From an uncultured Peptoniphilus sp. (lineage in GTDB: Bacteria > Bacillota > Clostridia > Tissierellales > Peptoniphilaceae), in assembly GCA_902488455.1 (NCBI GenBank), contig CABTWG010000018.1:1-19535 (forward strand): a stretch of DNA of 19,535 bases. The letters run 5' to 3'. Below are positions 1 through 6,537 of the stretch, in pieces (position 1 is the stretch's first letter; each line of letters starts with the position of its first letter). The notes below the pieces were generated by a model. It was given only the letters and a program-made list of their open reading frames with translations, made no database searches and was not told the origin of the DNA. The translations under genes were made by a program, and so were the position numbers.

Positions 1-59
1 CATTAAAAAACTGACCTCCTTTAGTTGGTTTGTTAGTCCAACTTTTGGGGGTCAGTTCA
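1..59 (-). mobile_element. Probable end of an IS3-family (IS150-group-like) insertion sequence, cut by the window edge
   Basis: Read on the minus strand, the block begins TGAACTGACCCCC at 59, continues AAAAGTTGGAC to 36, then has a Shine-Dalgarno-like AAAGGAGG (15-22) and an ATG at 3-1 that would open a reading frame leaving the window. A TG-starting end with a CTGACCCCCAAAAGTTGGAC-like core resembles, from memory, terminal repeats of IS3-family/IS150-group elements, where orfA starts soon after the repeat. The SD-to-ATG spacing is long (11 nt). The alternative is only a terminator hairpin followed by an unrelated downstream gene; the two readings are compatible. No transposase residue lies inside the window, so the call rests on terminal sequence alone. 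Confidence 0.5.
4..57 (-). terminator. Strong terminator-like hairpin downstream of the yitV-like gene
   Basis: AACTGACCTCC (9-19) pairs with GGGGGTCAGTT (47-57) with one G-U pair. After a symmetrical 3x3 internal loop, AGTTGG (23-28) pairs with CCAACT (38-43) around a 9-nt loop. On the minus strand the hairpin runs into six T residues, so it can end the 5149-to-79 operon. It coincides with the proposed IS end, where such a structure could also block outside transcription from entering the element. Confidence 0.65.
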
Positions 60-78
60 AAAATAAGGAGATTTTATC

Positions 79-837
79 TTATTCAAGTTCTTTTAAAAGG
101 GTGAGGCCTCGTTCAAGCATGTGGGTGGTTAATTGGTGGGTTGTTTTTTCAAATGTTTCGTATACTATTCTTCCATCGTCGAAGCTTTCTTTTGCTTCTT
201 CGAAGAATTCTTTGTCGAAGAGTGGATTTACCACGTCATCTTCTTCGCCGTGGATCATAAATAGTGGTCTATTTCCCATGTCCTCTATGTGAATCATTGG
301 ATCCATTTGAAGTGCAAACTCGTACCTTCTATCCAAGGTCCAATCTTTATCGTCTTCGAGTTTCTTTATTTCTTCTACAAGTCTTTGCCAGTTCATGTTT
401 CCGTTAAAGAGTAGTGCCGCTTTTATTTTTTTATTAAATGTATAGATTGATCCTGCAGTGATGGCACCGAGGCTATGACCACTTACGATTACATTTTCTG
501 GGTCTGCATCGAACTTTTCTATTGCAGCTTTATATACTGACACGGACTCTTCTATATTGTGCATTAAAACTCTTAAGAAATAGTCCCTTACGACTTCTTT
601 TTTCTCGTAGTCGAGGCTTCCGCGTTCGCCGTGGAACTGTGCTTCGGGAAGGATCACTTGGTAGCCGTAGGACGCCAATATATTTGCTCTAAATACTTGG
701 TTATTTCGAGAGGAGCTCCATCCATGGTAAAAAATAATGGTCTTGTGCTTTTCTTCTTTTTTATTTGGACGAATTACCCATGCAGGTATTTCTCCAATTT
801 TGGTGTCTATATATTCTAAAAATTCTGATCGTATCAT
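79..837 (-). CDS. Alpha/beta-hydrolase, YitV-like putative esterase
   Basis: A 252-residue soluble serine hydrolase of the dienelactone-hydrolase/prolyl-oligopeptidase-like group, close in length and layout to Bacillus subtilis YitV. Visible signatures are the oxyanion-side HGW (38-40), the PEAQFHGERG segment (64-73), the nucleophile elbow GHSLG (120-124, Ser122), an acidic residue in HGEEDD (197-201, Asp200 or Asp201), and a C-terminal histidine in TTHQLTTH (His234 or His239). These complete a plausible Ser-Asp-His triad. There is no signal peptide, so it should be cytoplasmic. Its ATG overlaps the stop of the uracil-DNA glycosylase gene by 4 bp (ATGA), implying translational coupling, and it is the last gene of the operon before the hairpin at 9-57. 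The substrate cannot be inferred. Confidence 0.88.
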   Translation of the reverse strand: MIRSEFLEYIDTKIGEIPAWVIRPNKKEEKHKTIIFYHGWSSSRNNQVFRANILASYGYQVILPEAQFHGERGSLDYEKKEVVRDYFLRVLMHNIEESVSVYKAAIEKFDADPENVIVSGHSLGAITAGSIYTFNKKIKAALLFNGNMNWQRLVEEIKKLEDDKDWTLDRRYEFALQMDPMIHIEDMGNRPLFMIHGEEDDVVNPLFDKEFFEEAKESFDDGRIVYETFEKTTHQLTTHMLERGLTLLKELE

Positions 838-1499
838 TTTATCCTCCAGTCTGGGGGATTTGCCCCGTTTTCTATAAAATATTCATTTACTTTTGAAAAT
901 GGCTTCGAGCCGAAAAATCCTCTGTATGCAGAGAGAGGACTTGGATGTGGTCCTTCTATTATTAGATGTGCTCTATTTTTAAGAAGTCTCTTCTTAGATC
1001 TTGCATGGCCTCCCCAAAGGATAAATGCCAATGGTCCTTCTCTTTGATCCAAGACTTCTATTACTCTATCTGTAAAGAATTCCCAGCCGATTTTTGAGTG
1101 GCTCATGGGAGATTTCTCACGAACAGTTAGGGTTGTGTTAAGAAGCATTATTCCAGAATCTGCCCAGGATTTTAAATATCCAGTACTTGGGATTTCTATT
1201 CCTAAATCTTCGTTTAGCTCTTTATAAATGTTTACAAGGCTAGGTGGGATTTTAACTCCTGGTTTAACCGAGAAGGCGAGTCCGTGGGCTTGGTTATATC
1301 CGTGGTACGGATCCTGCCCCAATATCAATACCTTTACATCGTCATAATCGGTTAGGCGAAATGCTTGAAAGACTTCGCTCTTCTTGGGATAGATATTGTA
1401 ATTCTTGTATTCTTCTTCAAGTAGTGCCAAGGTTTCCTTGAAGTATGGTTTTTCAAATTCGTCCTTTAGCACCTCGTCCCATCCTTTGTTTAGTTTCAT
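834..1499 (-). CDS. ung: Uracil-DNA glycosylase, family 1
   Basis: A 221-residue, full-length family-1 UDG that removes uracil from DNA to start base-excision repair. The water-activating motif GQDPYH is at 61-66 (Asp63), followed by GYNQAHGLAFSV. LLNTTLTV (119-126) supplies the uracil-recognising Asn121, WGGHARSKK lies at 162-170, and the leucine/minor-groove loop HPSPLSAYRGFFG begins at His185. All key residues are intact. The gene overlaps trkA upstream by 4 bp (ATGA at 1496-1499) and the hydrolase downstream by 4 bp, so it is embedded in an operon otherwise devoted to ion transport. That pairing looks like co-transcription rather than shared function. Confidence 0.97.
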   Translation of the reverse strand: MKLNKGWDEVLKDEFEKPYFKETLALLEEEYKNYNIYPKKSEVFQAFRLTDYDDVKVLILGQDPYHGYNQAHGLAFSVKPGVKIPPSLVNIYKELNEDLGIEIPSTGYLKSWADSGIMLLNTTLTVREKSPMSHSKIGWEFFTDRVIEVLDQREGPLAFILWGGHARSKKRLLKNRAHLIIEGPHPSPLSAYRGFFGSKPFSKVNEYFIENGANPPDWRIK

Positions 1500-2872
1500 A
1501 TCCTGCCTCCGAATAGGGAAGGAAAGATTCTTCTTTTAGATATTCCAAGAAAACTTAGGAGTTCATCTCTATTTTCTTTTCTGAAGAAGATGACCAGTGT
1601 GTCCCCCTCTTTAACTTCAGATTTTCCTATCGGTATTATGGCTATGTTATCTGATCTAATTATCGCACCGATGACTATATCTCTAGGCGCTTTTAGCTCT
1701 GCCATAGTTTTGCCAATTAGGTGCGAAGTTTCTCTTAGTTTAACTTCTAGAACTTCTGCACGGTCTCCAAACATATGATAGATATTAAGCCCAGCTGTTT
1801 TGCCAAGAAGTGAAAGAATCTTACCCACTAGGACTACTTTTGGATTTATGACAGCGTCAACAGGTAGGGAGTCGATAAATTTATTGTAGGTCTTTGAATA
1901 GACTTTTAAGATTATATCTTTTATCCCAACTCCAGATGCGAGTAGCCCTGTAGCTATGTTTAGCTCATCTTCTTCGGTGGAAGCTACGAGAACGTCCACT
2001 GACTTAAACTCTTCTGTAGAGGACTTAAGTTCGTTTTTAAAAGTGTTTTTTATGACGAATGCGTCTGGATATTTCTTCCTTAGGTCAGCTACCTTTTCTG
2101 GATCTTCTTCGATAATCTTTATATTCATGTCGGAAACATTTTCTACAAGAGCACGGGTTAGATTTGAATCTCCGATGATGGTCATATCTTTTTTCTGTCT
2201 ATTTTCTTCGAAGTAGAAAAATCTATTCTTAAGAGAAATAATATCTGAAGATAGACCCATGACATAGATGAGGTCGTCTCTTTCGATTACAGTCTGTCCC
2301 GTTGGGATGATGAGTTCGCTATTTCTAAGAATCCCAACTACTCTTACTGTAGATAAAAATCCAATATCCTCTAGCTTTTTATTTACAAAATCTTCTGCGT
2401 ATTGGGCTTTGATGCTTGATAGAAGGACCTTTCCTCCAGCGAAGATATCTGACTTAAATCCTATATCTTCCTCAACCATCTTCACAATATACTTAGATGC
2501 TTCCAAATCTTCGTTTATAATATAATCGATTCCAAAAGATTTCTTGTTCTTTATTAAAAAATTTATATCGTCGTAGCTATTGATCTTTGTTATGATATTT
2601 TTTGCGCCATATTTTTCGCACATTTTAGAAAGTATGAGGTTTAACCTATCATCATCTTCCAAGATAAGTGCGTGGTCATAAGTGTTTAAATTTAAAGAAG
2701 CGAGGAATTCGTCATTCAAGAGATTTCCCGAGATTATCTTCGCAGCTCTCTTGTCAAATTCGTTATAAGATTTTGTAGGATAGCTAACCACAGTTATTTC
2801 ATCGTCATATATTTCCAAACTCTTAACTATATGTTCTGAAACTAATCCTGTTCCAAAGATTATTATTTTCAT
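1496..2872 (-). CDS. trkA: TrkA-type potassium channel/transporter gating subunit, double RCK
   Basis: At 458 residues this has the classic TrkA length and duplicated layout: TrkA_N about 1-115, TrkA_C about 145-215, a second TrkA_N about 229-345 and a second TrkA_C about 370-435. TrkA proteins are cytoplasmic rings that bind NAD(H) or other nucleotides and gate the TrkH/KtrB potassium pore. The first Rossmann loop reads GTGLVS (7-12) rather than the usual GxGxxG, and the end of its beta-2 strand (VVSYP, around 30) lacks the expected acidic residue. The second half keeps acidic residues in KIIEEDPEK. Nucleotide binding by the first lobe may therefore be altered. No TrkH partner lies in the window. 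The gene starts 2 bp after the cation-efflux stop and overlaps ung by 4 bp. Confidence 0.93.
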   Translation of the reverse strand: MKIIIFGTGLVSEHIVKSLEIYDDEITVVSYPTKSYNEFDKRAAKIISGNLLNDEFLASLNLNTYDHALILEDDDRLNLILSKMCEKYGAKNIITKINSYDDINFLIKNKKSFGIDYIINEDLEASKYIVKMVEEDIGFKSDIFAGGKVLLSSIKAQYAEDFVNKKLEDIGFLSTVRVVGILRNSELIIPTGQTVIERDDLIYVMGLSSDIISLKNRFFYFEENRQKKDMTIIGDSNLTRALVENVSDMNIKIIEEDPEKVADLRKKYPDAFVIKNTFKNELKSSTEEFKSVDVLVASTEEDELNIATGLLASGVGIKDIILKVYSKTYNKFIDSLPVDAVINPKVVLVGKILSLLGKTAGLNIYHMFGDRAEVLEVKLRETSHLIGKTMAELKAPRDIVIGAIIRSDNIAIIPIGKSEVKEGDTLVIFFRKENRDELLSFLGISKRRIFPSLFGGRI

Positions 2873-2874
2873 CG

Positions 2875-4023
2875 TTAAAACCTTTCTCCCAATCTGATTA
2901 GGAATTTATAACCTGGAATTACTTGGTTCATTTCATAGGTAATTCTATCTAAAATTTTACTTCTATCTTTAGAAGTTTTTACAACATTTCCGTCAATAAC
3001 AGCGTCGAAACTGATGGTTTCGGAAGTGATGATAAGGTCGTGGTAATCTAAAAATCCGTCGACTCTACCTATGACGTCCATTATTTTCTTGTTTGCTCTA
3101 ACATATTTTTCGCTTGTCATGCCTTGAGGTTCGATGTGGATGATGAGCCTTAGATTCATCTCATCTCCAACTTCTCTTTCGATTTCACTCACGATTGAGT
3201 GAGCTGTGTAGATATCCATATGATGAGGTAGCTCTACATCAACTATTGCAAATTTGTCCTCTGGACCAAAGGACACTATTCTGTAGTCATGAGAATCCAC
3301 CACATGGTCATAGGAATTTATCTTCTTCTTTAGCTCTTTTATCATATCTTCATCTGGCCTTGCTCCTATGATATCTGTGATTGTTTCCTTGATAAGAGAA
3401 AAGGCTGAATAAATTATGAAGATAGAGACGATTATTCCCGCAATTCCATCTACATGGAAGCCAAAGAATTTATTTGAAATGATATTTACCATTACGACTG
3501 AAGTCACAAGCACATCACCTAGAGCATCTGTACCAGTTGCAAGAAGTGGAGTTGAATTTATCTTGTGGCCGATGGTTCTATAAAAATTATAGAGATAAAC
3601 CTTTACTGCTATTGAGACAAGGATAAGTACAAATGCAAGGTTTGAGTAGCTGTCTATGGTATCATTTTTAAGTCTTTTAAAAGATGCAAATAGGAATTGA
3701 ACTCCAACTGCAAAGACAAAGATACAGATGATCATGGCAGCTAGGTATTCGATCCTTCCGTGGCCATAAGGGTGTTCCTTGTCAGGAGGTCTATTGGAGA
3801 GTTTCACACCAATTATGGTAACCACAGCGCTCATAACGTCAAATACATTGTTGACCCCGTCTGCAAGAACAGAGACGGAGCCGGAGATGATTCCGATAAT
3901 TATCTTAACCACTGAAAGGATAATATTAGAAATTACGCCAACCATGGATGCATAAGTAGAGATCCTTTCACGATTTTCATGTTCAGTGTTATATCCACCG
4001 AGTTTTAAAATAAAATTTTCCAT
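2875..4023 (-). CDS. Cation diffusion facilitator (CDF) family metal efflux protein
   Basis: An inner-membrane proton/metal antiporter of the CDF family, 382 residues. The N-terminal membrane domain spans about 25-215. The TM2 metal-site region reads LADGVNNVFD (53-62: Asp55, Asn59, Asp62), followed by the family hallmark HPYGHGRIEY (84-93). The TM5 site is DALGD (Asp166, Asp170). The D-x3-N plus D-x3-D pattern differs from the all-Asp sites of zinc/iron exporters such as YiiP and could fit manganese or another divalent ion; this is inference. A cytoplasmic dimerisation domain follows (about 216-300), then roughly 80 further residues that shorter CDFs lack. An AGGTGA ribosome site sits in the 7-bp gap after the AI-2E-family gene, so the two are co-transcribed. 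Confidence 0.93.
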   Translation of the reverse strand: MENFILKLGGYNTEHENRERISTYASMVGVISNIILSVVKIIIGIISGSVSVLADGVNNVFDVMSAVVTIIGVKLSNRPPDKEHPYGHGRIEYLAAMIICIFVFAVGVQFLFASFKRLKNDTIDSYSNLAFVLILVSIAVKVYLYNFYRTIGHKINSTPLLATGTDALGDVLVTSVVMVNIISNKFFGFHVDGIAGIIVSIFIIYSAFSLIKETITDIIGARPDEDMIKELKKKINSYDHVVDSHDYRIVSFGPEDKFAIVDVELPHHMDIYTAHSIVSEIEREVGDEMNLRLIIHIEPQGMTSEKYVRANKKIMDVIGRVDGFLDYHDLIITSETISFDAVIDGNVVKTSKDRSKILDRITYEMNQVIPGYKFLIRLGERF

Positions 4024-4030
4024 AATTCAC

Positions 4031-5149
4031 CTAATTTGTCTTAAGTCTACTATCTGACCATTCAGATATAAGTTTATATAATGTTGCAAAAAGTGGTACG
4101 AATAGCCACATGCCGACAATGCCATACAATGCTCCGCCTACAACTATCGCAAAGAGAGACCACATAGGAGGGATGGAGAGAGAATTTCCAACCAGCTTTG
4201 GATCTAGGATATTTCCTTCCAGCTGTTGAAGTACGATTCCAAGGATGGCGTAAATAAGTGCCTGTGTCGGTGACTCAATAAGGATAAAGAGTACTCCAAG
4301 GAAAACTCCTATTATTGGTCCAATAAGTGGAATCAAATCTGTTGTCGCAGCTATAACTGCAATCATGCTTGGGTATGGAAGGCGTAGAATCATCATCATT
4401 ATAAATGTTACGATACCCATGATGGATGCCTTTATCAGTTGAGCCTTAACGAAGTAATAAAAATTATCCTTTGTCATTGAAAGCACGTGATTAACATAGG
4501 GAGCCTTTTCTAAAAATATTGCATTCACAAGCTTATTAGCTTGGTATGAAAGATGTTCCTTGTCCACCAAAATATATATCGTAAATATAAATGAGAAGAA
4601 GGCATTGGCAATGGAGCCAAAGATTCCTGAAGCAGTTCCTAAAACTGACTTAGCGATAGATGAGTTAGATCCATCGAAAAATCCTTTTATTCTGTCGAAA
4701 AGATGGTTCCAGCTTAGATTGTTTACAAATTTATCGAGCTTTTCTCCATAAGCTTCTGTGAAACTATATGATTTTAGAAAGTCTATCGCCTTCTCTGCGA
4801 TGGTAGGTAGATTTTTTTCAATTGTCACAACAGCATTTATAAGTTGTGGAACTATAAGAGCTATTACAAGAGTTATAATTCCAAAGGTTAAAATCAAAGT
4901 CAAAATAATAGAAATAGGCCTTATAAATTTTTTAAACTTCTTTGATTTTATTTTGTTTAGAAGTTTCTCTATGAAATTCATAGGTATGGTAAGGACAAAT
5001 GCAATTGCCGCACTTACGATAAAAGGAGTTATAACTCCAATAAACTTTAAAAATATTGTCCTAATAGCCTCAATATAAAAAAGGGCTCCAATTAATAAAA
5101 TGGCGCTAAAAACAATATTTCTTATATTTTTATAATCAAATTTAGTCAT
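4031..5149 (-). CDS. AI-2E family transporter (PerM/YtvI-like permease)
   Basis: A 372-residue polytopic membrane protein. Hydrophobic segments lie near 13-55, 78-108, 170-195, 240-256, 262-292 and 295-360, with a soluble central stretch at about 110-165. The conserved core of the family is clear: DLIPLIGPIIG (271-281) and QLEGNILDPKLVG (309-321). The family name comes from the E. coli AI-2 exporter TqsA, but members also act as sodium/proton antiporters or have unknown substrates. Given its place upstream of CDF and trkA genes, an ion-related role is at least as likely as autoinducer export. The start is set by TGAGGTGA 5-6 nt before the ATG. That ribosome site directly follows the T-tract of the DUF1858 terminator. 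Confidence 0.9.
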   Translation of the reverse strand: MTKFDYKNIRNIVFSAILLIGALFYIEAIRTIFLKFIGVITPFIVSAAIAFVLTIPMNFIEKLLNKIKSKKFKKFIRPISIILTLILTFGIITLVIALIVPQLINAVVTIEKNLPTIAEKAIDFLKSYSFTEAYGEKLDKFVNNLSWNHLFDRIKGFFDGSNSSIAKSVLGTASGIFGSIANAFFSFIFTIYILVDKEHLSYQANKLVNAIFLEKAPYVNHVLSMTKDNFYYFVKAQLIKASIMGIVTFIMMMILRLPYPSMIAVIAATTDLIPLIGPIIGVFLGVLFILIESPTQALIYAILGIVLQQLEGNILDPKLVGNSLSIPPMWSLFAIVVGGALYGIVGMWLFVPLFATLYKLISEWSDSRLKTN

Positions 5150-5160
5150 TTTTCACCTCA

Positions 5161-5193
5161 AAAAAATAGAGACGAAGACATAGAGTCTTCGCC
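5161..5193 (-). terminator. Hairpin between the DUF1858 gene and the AI-2E-family gene
   Basis: CGAAGAC (5173-5179) pairs with GTCTTCG (5185-5191) around a 5-nt loop. On the minus strand the stem is followed by TCTCTATTTTTT and then at once by the TGAGG ribosome site of the 5149 gene. It is a terminator for the redox protein, or an attenuator if transcription continues into the downstream operon. Confidence 0.65.
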
Positions 5194-5199
5194 TTTTAA

Positions 5200-5406
5200 T
5201 TAAGCTTCTGCTTTTTCTATAGCACCATTCAAAGCTTCAACCAAAGTGTTAACGTCCATGCCGTGAACCATAGCTGCTTCTTCTAGAGATTCCATTTGAC
5301 TAGCTGGGCACATAACGCAGCCAAGTCCAAAACTCATTAGAGTAGCTACTGAATTTGGATGATCTTGAATAATTTGTCCGATAAGCATATCTTTAGTTAT
5401 TTTCAT
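5200..5406 (-). CDS. DUF1858 / hybrid-cluster-protein-associated redox-disulfide domain protein
   Basis: A 68-residue cytoplasmic protein consisting of a single DUF1858 domain, like the TIGR03980 'hybrid cluster-associated redox disulfide' family. It has an N-terminal helix region (ITKDMLIGQIIQ), then HPNSVATLMSFGLGCVMC with the CxxC pair Cys30/Cys33, then SLEEAAMVHGMDVNTLVEALN. The CxxC is expected to be redox-active or to bind metal; the partner is unknown, and no hybrid cluster protein (Hcp) gene is nearby. The ATG at 5406 is chosen because GGAGGTG lies 4 nt upstream; a longer frame to 5451 lacks a ribosome site and extends past the family's N-terminus. The gene ends at the hairpin 5173-5191 and diverges from fda. 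Confidence 0.85.
   Translation of the reverse strand: MKITKDMLIGQIIQDHPNSVATLMSFGLGCVMCPASQMESLEEAAMVHGMDVNTLVEALNGAIEKAEA
5216..5244 (-). promoter_or_regulatory. Possible internal promoter for the AI-2E-family/CDF/trkA operon
   Basis: Inside the 3' end of the DUF1858 gene, the minus strand carries TTGGTT (5244-5239), a 17-nt spacer, and TATAGA (5221-5216) preceded by an extended -10 TGC. If used, its transcript would carry the 5173-5191 hairpin in its leader. The match is weak. Confidence 0.25.
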
Positions 5407-5423
5407 AATACACCTCCGTAAAT

Positions 5424-5429
5424 AGTATA
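5424..5429 (-). promoter_or_regulatory. Possible -10 element for the DUF1858 gene
   Basis: TATACT on the minus strand ends 17 nt before the ATG at 5406 and 6 nt before its GGAGGTG ribosome site. No convincing -35 hexamer is visible at 16-18 nt. Confidence 0.35.
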
Positions 5430-5560
5430 CCCAATTAGGGGTCATAAACATCTTATCACAGCCGTTAATTAATGTAAATTAAAACACCTTATAATATGAA
5501 AAAATACAAATAAATCTATCTATAATAAAATAAAGAAATGTAGTTTATACTCGTTTATGA

Positions 5561-5566
5561 TATACT
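5561..5566 (+). promoter_or_regulatory. Possible -10 element for fda
   Basis: TATACT lies about 30 nt upstream of the fda ATG. A second TATACT at 5546-5551 is an alternative. Neither has a good -35 box. The 5407-5595 spacer is otherwise plain AT-rich DNA. Confidence 0.35.
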
Positions 5567-5595
5567 GATAAAGAGAATGGTAAGAGGAGGACGAA

Positions 5596-6486
5596 ATGAA
5601 TAAAAAACAACTTGATAAATTAAAAAATAACAAAGGATTTATAGCAGCACTTGATCAATCAGGAGGATCTACCCCAAAGGCACTTAGACTTTATGGAATA
5701 GGCGAAGACAAGTACAACACAGAAGAAGAGATGTTTGACCTAGTTCATAAGATGAGAACTAGGATTATAAAATCACCATCATTTGACGGAGACAAAATAC
5801 TTGCAGCAATTCTATTTAAGATAACCATGAACTCTAAAATAGATGGCAAGTACACATCTGACTATCTTTGGGAAGAAAAGAATGTAGTTCCTATTCTTAA
5901 AGTGGACGAAGGTCTTGCAGAAGAAGACAACGGAGTTCAACTGATGAAAGAAATGAAATCATTGGACGAACTATTAGAAAATGCAAAGGAAAGAAATATC
6001 TTCGGCACCAAGATGAGGTCAGTTATAAAATCATATGACGAAGACGGAATAAAGGCAGTAGTTAAACAACAATTTGAATACGCAAAGAAAATAGCAAACG
6101 AAGGATTCGTTCCAATCATTGAACCAGAAGTGGATATCCATGCAGAAGAAAAGGAAAAGATAGAAAACTTCCTACACGAAATCATATTAGTAGAACTTAA
6201 TAAACTTGGAGAAAAAACATATGTAATGTTTAAGATGACACTTCCAGAAGTTCCGAATTTATACGATGATTTTAATGAATTCCCAAATGTAGTAAGAGTA
6301 GTTGCACTTTCCGGTGGATATTCAAGAGAAGAATCCAATAAGAAACTAAAAGAAAACAAGAGAATGGTAGCATCATTCTCAAGAGCGCTAACAGAAGGAC
6401 TACAAAATGACATGACAGAAGAAAAGTTCGATAGACTTCTAGGAGAATCAGTAGAATCCATCTACGACGCATCATCAAATAAATAA
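5596..6486 (+). CDS. fda: Class I fructose-1,6-bisphosphate aldolase
   Basis: A 296-residue cytoplasmic glycolytic/gluconeogenic aldolase that splits fructose-1,6-bisphosphate into dihydroxyacetone phosphate and glyceraldehyde-3-phosphate through a Schiff-base lysine, without metal. It matches the Staphylococcus aureus-type Fda from end to end and in length: N-terminal KGFIAALDQSGGSTPKAL, MRTRIIKSPSF, ILKVDEGLAEE (100-110), FGTKMRS, PIIEPEVDI (173-181), FKMTLP with the likely Schiff-base Lys213, VVALSGGYSREE, and C-terminal ESIYDAS. The start follows AAGAGGAGG with 5-nt spacing. It is monocistronic, with a leader of perhaps 20-25 nt and a strong terminator at 6499-6537. Codon use is visibly GAA/AAA/ATA-rich, in keeping with a highly expressed gene in an AT-rich genome. 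Confidence 0.96.
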   Translation: MNKKQLDKLKNNKGFIAALDQSGGSTPKALRLYGIGEDKYNTEEEMFDLVHKMRTRIIKSPSFDGDKILAAILFKITMNSKIDGKYTSDYLWEEKNVVPILKVDEGLAEEDNGVQLMKEMKSLDELLENAKERNIFGTKMRSVIKSYDEDGIKAVVKQQFEYAKKIANEGFVPIIEPEVDIHAEEKEKIENFLHEIILVELNKLGEKTYVMFKMTLPEVPNLYDDFNEFPNVVRVVALSGGYSREESNKKLKENKRMVASFSRALTEGLQNDMTEEKFDRLLGESVESIYDASSNK

Positions 6487-6498
6487 ACAAACAAAAAG

Positions 6499-6537
6499 AG
6501 CAGACTATATATCGGATAGTCTGCTTTTAATTTATTT
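6499..6537. terminator. Bidirectional terminator between fda and the stalk-domain gene
   Basis: A perfect 10-bp stem AGCAGACTAT (6499-6508) / ATAGTCTGCT (6516-6525) with a 7-nt loop. It is followed by a T-rich tract on the plus strand and by CTTTTTG on the minus strand. It serves both convergent genes; the plus-strand T-tract overlaps the stop codon of the minus-strand gene at 6532. Confidence 0.9.

Noticed and set aside
5407..5451. Longer N-terminus for the DUF1858 protein
   Set aside because: The upstream ATG has no ribosome site, while GGAGGTG precedes the ATG at 5406, which matches the domain boundary.
5407..5595. Riboswitch or T-box upstream of fda or the DUF1858 gene
   Set aside because: The spacer is short, AT-rich and lacks any recognisable aptamer or T-box phrase.
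5937..6461. 174-codon open frame antisense to fda
   Set aside because: Ser/Phe-rich shadow of the aldolase codons with no ribosome site; the sense product is a clear enzyme.
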